Positions 55,354-64,000 of a stretch of DNA of 64,000 nucleotides are shown in pieces. This stretch comes from Achromobacter denitrificans NBRC 15125 (GTDB lineage Bacteria > Pseudomonadota > Gammaproteobacteria > Burkholderiales > Burkholderiaceae_B), in the NCBI RefSeq assembly GCF_001571365.1, contig NZ_BCTQ01000001.1:372001-436000 (forward strand), read 5' to 3'. The notes under the pieces are model-generated. The model was not told where the DNA came from. It did no database searches and worked only from the letters and a program-made list of their open reading frames with translations. The translations under genes and the position numbers were made by a program. The first letter of the stretch is position 1. The number at the start of each line of letters is the position of its first letter.

Positions 55354-56295
55354 GTGTTGCGCTATCTCTTAAACCGGCTGGTCGGACTGGTGGCCGTGAT
55401 GTTCATCGTCGCGACCATCGTGTTCGTGATCATCCGCGTCACGCCCGGCGACCCCGCCGCCGTGATGCTGGGGCCGCAGGCCAGCCAGCAGGACATCGCC
55501 GCGCTGCGCGCCCAGCTGGGGCTCGATCAGCCCTTGGCGGTGCAGTACGTGTCCTGGCTGGGCAAGCTCGCGCAGGGCGACCTCGGCCAGTCCATCTTCA
55601 TGAACAAGCCCGTGCTGGCGGCGCTGGCCGACCGGGCCGAGCCCACCCTGCTGCTGACGCTCATGTCCCTGCTGATCGCCAGCGCCATCGCGCTGCCGGT
55701 GGGGATACTGTCGGCGGTAAAACGCGGCACCACGCTGGACCAGTCGGTGCTGTCGTTCTCGATGTTCACCTCCAGCGTCCCGAGCTTCTGGCTGGGCCTG
55801 CTGCTGATGCAATTGTTTTCGGTAAAGCTGGGCTGGCTGCCCGTCGCCGGCTACGGCGGCCCCGATGCCTCGCTCGCGACCCGGCTGTCGCACCTGATCC
55901 TGCCCGCCGTGGTCCTGGGCCTGGTGAACTCCGCGCTGATCACCCGCTTCATCCGCGCCAGCATGCTGGACGTGCTGCGCGACGACTACGTGCGCACCGC
56001 GCGCGCCAAGGGCCTGCCCGAAAGCAAAGTGATCCTGAAGCATGCCGTGCGCAATGCGCTGATCCCCATCCTGACGGTGCTGGGCCTGACCACCGCCCTC
56101 CTGATCAGCGGCGCCGTCGTGACAGAAACGGTATTCGGCCTGCCCGGCGTGGGCAGCCTGGTCGTGTCGGCGGTGTTGCGCCGCGACTATCCCGTCATCC
56201 AGGGCGCGCTGCTGATCATCGCGGCCATCTATGTCCTGATCAATCTGTTCATCGACCTGCTGTACCTGCTGGTCGACCCCCGGGTGCGCTACTGA
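55354..56295 (+). CDS. ABC transporter permease (DppB/OppB type)
   Basis: 313 residues with six membrane segments. Signatures: VIRVTPGDPAAVMLGPQ near residue 30, ADRAEPTLLLTLMSLL and the EAA loop RTARAKGLPESKVILKHAVR. The start is a GTG at 55354 with TAGGA eight bases upstream, giving VLRYLLNRLVGLVAVMFIVA; the longer frame reads through the repeat element. Pairs with the DppC-type permease. Confidence 0.93.
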   Translation: MLRYLLNRLVGLVAVMFIVATIVFVIIRVTPGDPAAVMLGPQASQQDIAALRAQLGLDQPLAVQYVSWLGKLAQGDLGQSIFMNKPVLAALADRAEPTLLLTLMSLLIASAIALPVGILSAVKRGTTLDQSVLSFSMFTSSVPSFWLGLLLMQLFSVKLGWLPVAGYGGPDASLATRLSHLILPAVVLGLVNSALITRFIRASMLDVLRDDYVRTARAKGLPESKVILKHAVRNALIPILTVLGLTTALLISGAVVTETVFGLPGVGSLVVSAVLRRDYPVIQGALLIIAAIYVLINLFIDLLYLLVDPRVRY

Positions 56296-56400
56296 TGATG
56301 ACGATGATGATGAGGCCCACCCCCGAAGCGCCTGCGGCGCTTCCCCCTCAAGGGGGCGCCGCCTGCGGCCCGGCAAAGCCGGCTCCGCGCGGCCCCGATT
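56293..56400. repeat. REP-like hairpin cluster between permease genes
   Basis: A run of GATGATGA units at 56293-56313, then a perfect hairpin GAAGCGCC-TGC-GGCGCTTC (56325-56343), then CCCCCT-CA-AGGGGG (56343-56356) and GGCAAAGCCGG. It sits between two operon genes where only a short spacer is expected, so it may affect message stability or translation of the downstream genes. Confidence 0.7.
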
Positions 56401-56427
56401 CGATGCACCGGAAGTGGAGCAACTGAA

Positions 56428-57297
56428 ATGACAAGCGCAACTGCTGCAAGTGCCGGCGTCGACCGCTGGCAGGTGCTGCGCCTGCTGGTCTCGCGCAAGA
56501 CGGTGCTGATCAGCCTGATCGTGATCGTCGTGCTGGTCGCCGCGGCGCTGCTGGCGCCGTGGATCAGCCCCTACGACCCGTTCAAGCTGTCCATCATGAA
56601 CCGGCTGAAGGCGCCGGGCGCGACGCACTGGTTCGGCACCGACGACTTCGGGCGCGACGTATTCAGCCGCGTCATCTACGGCGGCCGACTGTCGCTGATG
56701 GTGGGCTTTTCGGTGGTGATCGTGTCCAGCGTGCTGGGCATCGCGCTGGGCCTGATCGCAGGCTTCTTCCGGTCCGCGGACAAGTTCGTCTCGCGGCTGA
56801 TCGATGCCATGATGGCCTTCCCCGACATCCTGCTGGCGATTTCGCTGGTGGCGGCGCTGGGCCCCTCGCTCGTCAACGTGGTGATTGCGCTGGGCATCGT
56901 GTACACGCCGCGCCTGGCCCGCATCGTGCGCGCTTCGACGCTGGTGATCCGCGAACTGCCCTTCGTGGAAGCGGCCCGCGCGCTGGGCGTTCCCACCTGG
57001 CGCATCGTGACCGTGCACGTGCTGCGCAACCTGGTGTCGCCCATCCTGGTGCAGGGCACGTTCATCTTCGCCTACGCCATCCTGGCCGAAGCCGGGCTGT
57101 CGTTCCTTGGCGTGGGCGTGTCTCCCGACATTCCCACCTGGGGCACCATGATCAACGCCGGCCAGCAATACATGGGCTCGGCCGACTGGATCATGATCTT
57201 CCCCGGCATCGCCATCGTGCTGTCCGTGCTGTCGCTCCAGCTGGTGGGCGATGGCCTGCGCGACGTCCTCGATCCGCGCCTGCGCAAGGAGCTGTAA
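56428..57297 (+). CDS. ABC transporter permease (DppC/OppC type)
   Basis: 289 residues: N-terminal cytoplasmic and membrane segment (VLISLIVIVVLVAAALLAPW), the HWFGTDDFGRDVFSRVIYGG signature and the EAA loop EAARALGVPTWRIVTVHVLR. It forms the inner-membrane pore with the DppB-type permease. It ends two bases before the first ATPase gene. Confidence 0.95.
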   Translation: MTSATAASAGVDRWQVLRLLVSRKTVLISLIVIVVLVAAALLAPWISPYDPFKLSIMNRLKAPGATHWFGTDDFGRDVFSRVIYGGRLSLMVGFSVVIVSSVLGIALGLIAGFFRSADKFVSRLIDAMMAFPDILLAISLVAALGPSLVNVVIALGIVYTPRLARIVRASTLVIRELPFVEAARALGVPTWRIVTVHVLRNLVSPILVQGTFIFAYAILAEAGLSFLGVGVSPDIPTWGTMINAGQQYMGSADWIMIFPGIAIVLSVLSLQLVGDGLRDVLDPRLRKEL

Positions 57298-57299
57298 TC

Positions 57300-59305
<2,006 letters not shown>

Positions 59306-59318
59306 TCCAGGAATCACT

Positions 59319-60191
59319 ATGAACATCATCCGCGACATCGTCTTCCAGATACGCAGTCGACGGGACGCATTGAGCGTGACCGAACGCAAGGTCGCCGACG
59401 CCATTCTGGAAGACATCATGTGGAGCGCGAGCGCCACGGTGGACCAGCTCGCCGCCAAGGCGGGCGTGAGCATCGCCACCATCTCGCGCTTCGCCCGCAC
59501 CGTCGGCTGCGACGACACCCGCGATCTGAAGATGAAGCTGGCGCAGGCCAGCACCGTGGGCAGCCGCTTCCTGGACCCCAGCGCCCCGGCCGAGGAAAGC
59601 ACCTTCTACGCCCGCATCTACGCCGACATCGAAAGCACGCTGCGCGCCCACCTGCCCGTCTTCACGGAGCCGCTGTTCGAGACCGCGGCCGCCGCCCTGG
59701 ACGGCGCCCGCATGATCTACGTGTTCGGCATGGGCGGCGCGTCCGCCGTGCTGGCGCAGGAAGTCCAGTCCCGCCTGGTGCGGCTGGGCTATCCCATCGC
59801 CGTGTACAGCGACGCCGTGCTGCTGCGCATGGTCGCGGCCACGCTCGACGAGCGCGACGCCGTGCTGGTGCTCTCGGCTTCCGGCCTGACGCCGGAAATC
59901 GTGGGCGCGGCGCGCATCGTGAAGCAATACCATGCGCGCCTCGTCGCCATTACGGACGCCACCTCCGAACTGGCCAGGCTGGCCGACGTGGTGCTGCCCA
60001 TCCGCACGGACGAAACCGACTTCATCTACAAGCCCTCGGCCTCGCGCTACGCGATGATGCTTGCGATCGACCTGCTCTCGACCGAGCTGGCCATGCTGAA
60101 CCAAGAAGAAAACCGCGAACGCCTGCGCCGCATCAAGCTGGCGCTGGACGAACACCGCGGCGGCCCGAACCGCTTGCCGCTGGGCGATTGA
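59319..60191 (+). CDS. RpiR-family transcriptional regulator
   Basis: 290 residues: N-terminal HTH_6 (ALSVTERKVADAILEDIMWS, VDQLAAKAGVSIATISRFAR, about 15-65) and a C-terminal SIS domain (VFGMGGASAVLAQEVQSRLV and VLVLSASGLTPEIV) that binds a phosphosugar or similar metabolite. It lies within the transporter/deacylase cluster and probably controls it. A SIS-domain ligand related to N-acyl amino sugars would suit D-amino-acid or cell-wall breakdown, but this is inferred. Confidence 0.92.
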   Translation: MNIIRDIVFQIRSRRDALSVTERKVADAILEDIMWSASATVDQLAAKAGVSIATISRFARTVGCDDTRDLKMKLAQASTVGSRFLDPSAPAEESTFYARIYADIESTLRAHLPVFTEPLFETAAAALDGARMIYVFGMGGASAVLAQEVQSRLVRLGYPIAVYSDAVLLRMVAATLDERDAVLVLSASGLTPEIVGAARIVKQYHARLVAITDATSELARLADVVLPIRTDETDFIYKPSASRYAMMLAIDLLSTELAMLNQEENRERLRRIKLALDEHRGGPNRLPLGD

Positions 60192-60205
60192 ACCTGGAAC
60201 ACGAG

Positions 60206-61660
60206 ATGTACGACACCCTCATAGGCAACGTGCTGGTCCTGGACGGCACCGGCAGCGCCGGCTACCGGGCCAGCGTCGCCCTGGCCGACGGCCGCATCGC
60301 CGCCATCGGCGAGCTGCCCGGCGCCGCCGCGCGCCACCTCTTCGACGGCACCGACCTGGCGCTCGCGCCCGGTTTCATCGACGTGCATACGCATGACGAC
60401 ACCAACGTCATCCGCACGCCGGGCATGCTGCCCAAGCTGTCCCAGGGCGTCACCACCGTGGTGGTGGGCAACTGCGGCATCAGCGCCTCGCCCGTGGCCC
60501 TGCGCGGCGAGCCGCCGGACCCGATGAACCTGCTGGGCAAGCAGGAGGACTTCAGCTACCCCACGTTCGCGGACTACACGCGCGCCATCGAGGCGGCGCG
60601 GCCGGCGGTCAACGTGGCGGCGCTGGTCGGCCACACCGCGCTGCGCAGCAATCACATGGACCGGCTGGATCGCCCCGCCACGCGCGACGAAGTCCTGGCG
60701 ATGCGCGCCCAGCTGCGCGACGCCCTGGCCCACGGCGCCATCGGCCTGAGCACCGGCCTGGCCTATGCGTCGGCCTTCGACGCGGACACCGAAGAGGTCC
60801 AGCTGCTGGCGGAGGCGCTGGACGAGTTCGGCGCGCTCTACACCACGCACCTGCGCTCGGAATTCGCCGCCATCCTGGAAGCCATGCAGGAAGCCTTCGA
60901 CATCGCGCGGCACGCCCGCGTGCCGGTGGTGGTGTCGCACCTCAAGTGCGCGGGCGCCGGCAACTGGGGCCGCACGCGCGAAGTGCTGTCCACGCTGGAG
61001 CACGCGGGGCGCCTGCAGCACGTGGGCTGCGACTGCTACCCCTACTCCGCCAGTTCGTCCACGCTGGACCTGAAGCAGGTCACCGACGAATTCGATATCG
61101 ACATCACCTGGTCGGTGCCCCATCCCGAGCAGGCACGCCGCAAGCTGGCGGCCATCGCGGCCGACTGGGGCGTGAGCCTGATGGAAGCGGCCGCGCGCCT
61201 GCAGCCGGCCGGCGCCGTCTATCACAACATGCACGAGGACGACGTGCGCCGCGTGCTCTCGCACCGCCTCACCATGGTGGGCTCGGACGGCCTGCCCAAC
61301 GACCCGATGCCGCATCCGCGCCTGTGGGGCGCCTTCCCGCGCGTGCTGGGCCACTACAGCCGCGACGTCGGCCTGTTCCCGCTGGCCGAAGCGGTGCACA
61401 AGATGACGGGCCTGTCCGCCGCCCGCTTCGGCCTGGCCGAGCGCGGCCTGGTGCGCGAGGGCTACCACGCCGACCTGGTGCTGTTCAATCCGGCCACGGT
61501 CATCGACCGCGCCACCTTCTCCGAGCCCGTGCAGACGGCCGCCGGCATCGAGGCGGTGTGGGTCAACGGCGCGCTGTCCTATCGCAACGGGCAGCCCACC
61601 GGAGACCGTGCTGGCCGCTGGCTGCCGCGCAGCGGCGACCTGCGCAAGAATTTCCGCTGA
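60206..61660 (+). CDS. N-acyl-D-amino-acid deacylase (D-aminoacylase)
   Basis: 484 residues, amidohydrolase superfamily. Binuclear-type zinc site: H61-T-H63-D64 in PGFIDVHTHDD, the cysteine ligand C90 in VVVGNCGIS, HLRSE, HLKCAG and the late Asp in GSDGLPNDPMPHPRLWG, which is the D-aminoacylase signature. It releases D-amino acids from N-acyl forms (acyl = acetyl and longer) or D-peptides. The ATG 60206 follows the RpiR stop by 15 bp. With the upstream deaminase it gives a route from N-acyl-D-amino acid to keto acid. Confidence 0.92.
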   Translation: MYDTLIGNVLVLDGTGSAGYRASVALADGRIAAIGELPGAAARHLFDGTDLALAPGFIDVHTHDDTNVIRTPGMLPKLSQGVTTVVVGNCGISASPVALRGEPPDPMNLLGKQEDFSYPTFADYTRAIEAARPAVNVAALVGHTALRSNHMDRLDRPATRDEVLAMRAQLRDALAHGAIGLSTGLAYASAFDADTEEVQLLAEALDEFGALYTTHLRSEFAAILEAMQEAFDIARHARVPVVVSHLKCAGAGNWGRTREVLSTLEHAGRLQHVGCDCYPYSASSSTLDLKQVTDEFDIDITWSVPHPEQARRKLAAIAADWGVSLMEAAARLQPAGAVYHNMHEDDVRRVLSHRLTMVGSDGLPNDPMPHPRLWGAFPRVLGHYSRDVGLFPLAEAVHKMTGLSAARFGLAERGLVREGYHADLVLFNPATVIDRATFSEPVQTAAGIEAVWVNGALSYRNGQPTGDRAGRWLPRSGDLRKNFR

Positions 61661-61715
61661 CCCCCGGGTGGACGCCGCCCGGCGCAACAAAAGCCTTCAT
61701 TTCAAGGAGAGAACC

Positions 61716-62129
61716 ATGAGCGCTGCTCCCACCGCCGACAACAACGGCATCACCCGCTACGGCGTCGCAGGCGGCACCGGCCAGGGCGGCTCACACATGC
61801 CGTTTGCCCGCGCGGTCGCGGCCGACGGCTGGCTGCACGTGTCCGGCCAGGTGCCGATGGAAAACGGCGAAGTCGTCGAAGGCGGCATCGTGACCCAGAG
61901 CCACAAGGCCATCCAGCAAGTGCTGGCCATCCTGAAGGAAGCCGGCTACGGACCGGAGCACGTGATCCGTTGCGGCGTATGGCTGGACGACGCGCGCGAT
62001 TTCGCGTCGTTCAACAAGGTGTTCAAGGAATACTTCGGCGAGAATCCGCCGGCCCGCGCCTGCGTGCAGTCGTCGCTGGTCGTGGACGCGAAGGTCGAGG
62101 TCGACTGTATCGCGTACAAACGCCCTTGA
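61716..62129 (+). CDS. RidA family (enamine/imine deaminase-type) protein
   Basis: 137 residues, YjgF/RidA fold: WLHVSGQVPMENGEVVEGGI near residue 48 and the catalytic arginine in PPARACVQSSLVVDAKVEVD. RidA proteins hydrolyse reactive 2-aminoacrylate-type enamines produced by PLP enzymes. Strong AAGGAG before ATG 61716. As the last gene of the cluster it fits removal of enamines made by the D-serine-deaminase-like enzyme. Confidence 0.92.
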   Translation: MSAAPTADNNGITRYGVAGGTGQGGSHMPFARAVAADGWLHVSGQVPMENGEVVEGGIVTQSHKAIQQVLAILKEAGYGPEHVIRCGVWLDDARDFASFNKVFKEYFGENPPARACVQSSLVVDAKVEVDCIAYKRP

Positions 62130-62134
62130 GCTTG

Positions 62135-62320
62135 CGTAGGATGGGTGGAGCGCGAGAGTCCTTAAGCAAGAACCCCAGCGCTGAACGCGCGTAACCCATG
62201 CGGCCATGAGCAGACAGTGCCCCGCACCGGCCGGAAAACAATCGATTGCGGCCGCATGGGTTTCGCGCGCTGGATACCTGAGTTCTTACCTAGGAACTGC
62301 CGCGCTCCACCCATCCTACG
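62135..62320. repeat. Palindromic interspersed element, copy C (186 bp)
   Basis: Same length and ends as copy B. Here the left arm has GAGAGTCCTTAAG and the right arm CCTAGGAACTGC, that is, the two arm variants are exchanged relative to copy B, while the centre keeps the same orientation (CCATGCGGCC...GGGTTTCGCGC). It begins 5 bp after the RidA stop and ends 3 bp before the lolA stop. Confidence 0.9.
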
Positions 62321-62323
62321 GGT

Positions 62324-62947
62324 TCACATCTTCACCACATCCACGCCCTTGGGCGCGACGAACTGGAATTCGGAGGCCGGCAGCTGCGGGTTGGCGGCGA
62401 TGCCGGACAGGTCCACGCGGGTGGTCTGGCCGAACGAGTCCAGCAATTCCACGCGCACGGGCAGGTTGTCCTTCATGCCGATGTCCACGCGCGAGAAACC
62501 CGCGTCGGCGGTGCGCGGCTTGGCGCGCAGCCAATCGATCCCGTCCTTGGACGGCAGGGCCGAGACATCGAACGATTGCTCCAGCGAGCCCGAACCGAAC
62601 AGGATGGCGGCCGGCGACGTGCCGATCGCGGCGTCCACCTTGCGCTCCGTCACCTGGGCCAGATCCGGGTCGAACTGGAACACCTTGCGGCCGTCGGAGA
62701 TGACGAGCTGCTCATAAGGCCTTTGCACCGCCCACTTGAACTTGCCCGGACGCTGGAACGAAAACACGCCGGTCTGGGCGGGCTGCGTGCGGCCCTGGTT
62801 GTTCACCGTGTATTGCGAGAACGAGCCGGTGGCGGCCGTGACCGTGGCGACGAAGGCGCGCAATTGCTCCTGCGCGCTGGCGGCCAGCGCCACGGCGGGC
62901 GCGAGGGTCAAGGCCGCGACCGCGGCCAGTCGGCGTAACGTCTTCAT
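62324..62947 (-). CDS. lolA: Outer-membrane lipoprotein carrier protein LolA
   Basis: 207 residues with a signal peptide ([20 protein letters not shown]). Conserved LolA segments: [38 protein letters not shown] and [13 protein letters not shown]. LolA shuttles lipoproteins through the periplasm from LolCDE to LolB. Its start overlaps the ftsK stop (TGATG), so they are co-translated. Confidence 0.95.
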   Translation of the reverse strand: MKTLRRLAAVAALTLAPAVALAASAQEQLRAFVATVTAATGSFSQYTVNNQGRTQPAQTGVFSFQRPGKFKWAVQRPYEQLVISDGRKVFQFDPDLAQVTERKVDAAIGTSPAAILFGSGSLEQSFDVSALPSKDGIDWLRAKPRTADAGFSRVDIGMKDNLPVRVELLDSFGQTTRVDLSGIAANPQLPASEFQFVAPKGVDVVKM

Positions 62948-64000
62948 CAGGCTTCCTCTCGGGCGGCCGCTGCGGGAACCAGGATCTCGCGGTTGCCATT
63001 GGACTGCATCGCCGACACGATACCCGATTGCTCCATCTGTTCCAGTAACCGCGCCGCACGGTTGTAACCAATCCGCAGATGGCGCTGCACCAGGGAAATC
63101 GAGGCCCGGCGGTGCTTGAGCACCACCTCGCAGGCCTGGTCGTACATCGGGTCGGATTCGGCGTCGCCGCCGATGCCGGTGACGCTGCTGGCGCCTTCGG
63201 CATCGCCGTCCAGGCCGCCTTCCAGCAGGCCTTCGATGTAGTTGGGCTCGCCCTGCGCCTTCAGGCTCTCCACCACGCGGTGCACTTCATCATCGTTCAC
63301 GAAGGCGCCGTGCACCCGCACCGGCAGGCCGGTGCCGGGCGGCATGTAGAGCATGTCGCCCTGGCCCAGCAGGGTTTCCGCGCCCATCTGGTCGAGAATG
63401 GTGCGCGAGTCGATCTTGGACGACACCTGGAACGCGATCCGGGTGGGGATGTTGGCCTTGATCAGGCCGGTGATCACGTCCACGCTGGGGCGCTGGGTGG
63501 CGAGGATCAGGTGGATGCCGGCGGCACGCGCCTTCTGCGCGAGGCGGGCGATCAGCTCTTCGATCTTCTTGCCCACCACCATCATCAAGTCGGCCAGCTC
63601 GTCGATGACCACGACGATGGTGGGCAGCGGCGCCAGGGGTTCCGGCTCGTCGGGGGTGAGCGAGAAGGGATTCGGGATCGGCTCCTCGCGCTTGATGGCC
63701 TCGCGGATCTTGGTGTTGTAGCCGGCCAGGTTGCGCACGCCCATCTTGCTCATCAGGCGGTAGCGCTTTTCCATTTCGCCCACGCACCAGTTCAGCGCGT
63801 TGGACGCGTGGCGCATGTCGGTGACGACCGGCGCCAGCAAGTGCGGAATGCCCTCGTAGACGCTCATTTCCAGCATCTTCGGGTCGATCAGGATCAGGCG
63901 CGTGTGCGAGGCGTCGGCCTTGTACAGCAGCGACAGGATCATGGCGTTGATCCCCACCGACTTGCCCGAGCCGGTCGTGCCCGCCACCAGCAGGTGGGGC
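62947..64000 (-). CDS. ftsK: Partial: DNA translocase FtsK, C-terminal part
   Basis: About 351 residues are visible; the gene continues past the right edge. The motor domain shows Walker [14 protein letters not shown] at the edge and Walker [13 protein letters not shown], and the gamma winged-helix domain ([43 protein letters not shown]) that reads KOPS sequences. FtsK pumps chromosome ends through the division septum and activates XerCD. The visible part is intact. Confidence 0.98.
   Translation of the reverse strand, partial: PHLLVAGTTGSGKSVGINAMILSLLYKADASHTRLILIDPKMLEMSVYEGIPHLLAPVVTDMRHASNALNWCVGEMEKRYRLMSKMGVRNLAGYNTKIREAIKREEPIPNPFSLTPDEPEPLAPLPTIVVVIDELADLMMVVGKKIEELIARLAQKARAAGIHLILATQRPSVDVITGLIKANIPTRIAFQVSSKIDSRTILDQMGAETLLGQGDMLYMPPGTGLPVRVHGAFVNDDEVHRVVESLKAQGEPNYIEGLLEGGLDGDAEGASSVTGIGGDAESDPMYDQACEVVLKHRRASISLVQRHLRIGYNRAARLLEQMEQSGIVSAMQSNGNREILVPAAAAREEA

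Overview
The window is about two thirds G+C and reads as part of a chromosome from a Burkholderiales bacterium of the Alcaligenaceae type (Bordetella/Achromobacter-like). This rests on gene content and order: ftsK-lolA and rarA-serS blocks, a Bug/TctC-type binding protein, many LysR, IclR and RpiR regulators each set beside small catabolic operons, ilvBHC-pssA, rpsO-pnp, and tRNA genes that encode their CCA ends. There is no sign of a plasmid, an intact prophage, a CRISPR array or an insertion sequence with a transposase.

Region 1 (1-12.7 kb) follows a partial oxidoreductase and a tRNA-Ser(UGA) and is a heme d1 locus. A CcsB-type cytochrome c assembly protein and a MocR-type regulator come first. 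A forward operon then encodes a NirN-type cytochrome c/d1 protein, a small cytochrome c and a precorrin-2 dehydrogenase with a decayed methyltransferase tail. A reverse, tightly overlapping operon encodes nirE-nirC-nirF-nirDL-nirG-nirH-nirJ plus a DUF4202 protein. Together these can make heme d1 from uroporphyrinogen III through siroheme, but no canonical nirS is in the window. Two TTG-N8-CAA sites of the FNR/DNR type precede ccsB and nirN.

Region 2 (12.9-33 kb) is mostly housekeeping: a universal stress protein, a LysR/nitrilase pair, a tRNA-Leu(UAA) split by a 223-nt group I intron, a GST-like protein, a PIN protein, threonine ammonia-lyase, pnp, rpsO, pssA, ilvC-ilvH-ilvB, a FUSC-family membrane protein, yaaA, 3-hydroxybutyrate dehydrogenase and a Kef-type antiporter.

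Region 3 (33.5-48.2 kb) is accessory: tRNA-Ser(CGA), an OmpA-like protein, a flavin reductase/nitrilase/MFS operon with a divergent IclR regulator, an EAL phosphodiesterase, an acid-sugar type operon (enolase superfamily, DapA-like lyase, Bug binding protein) with a divergent LysR regulator, an amidohydrolase, an orphan phage-type gene and several small genes.

Region 4 (48.4-64 kb) has serS, rarA and a nitrilase-family gene. Next comes an approximately 10-kb forward cluster that looks like a complete system for taking up and degrading D-amino-acid-containing compounds: a D-serine-deaminase-like PLP enzyme, a five-part peptide ABC transporter, an RpiR regulator, an N-acyl-D-amino-acid deacylase and RidA. 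The window closes with lolA and the 3' part of ftsK. A palindromic element of 186 bp occurs twice around this cluster, and a longer relative lies near 30 kb.
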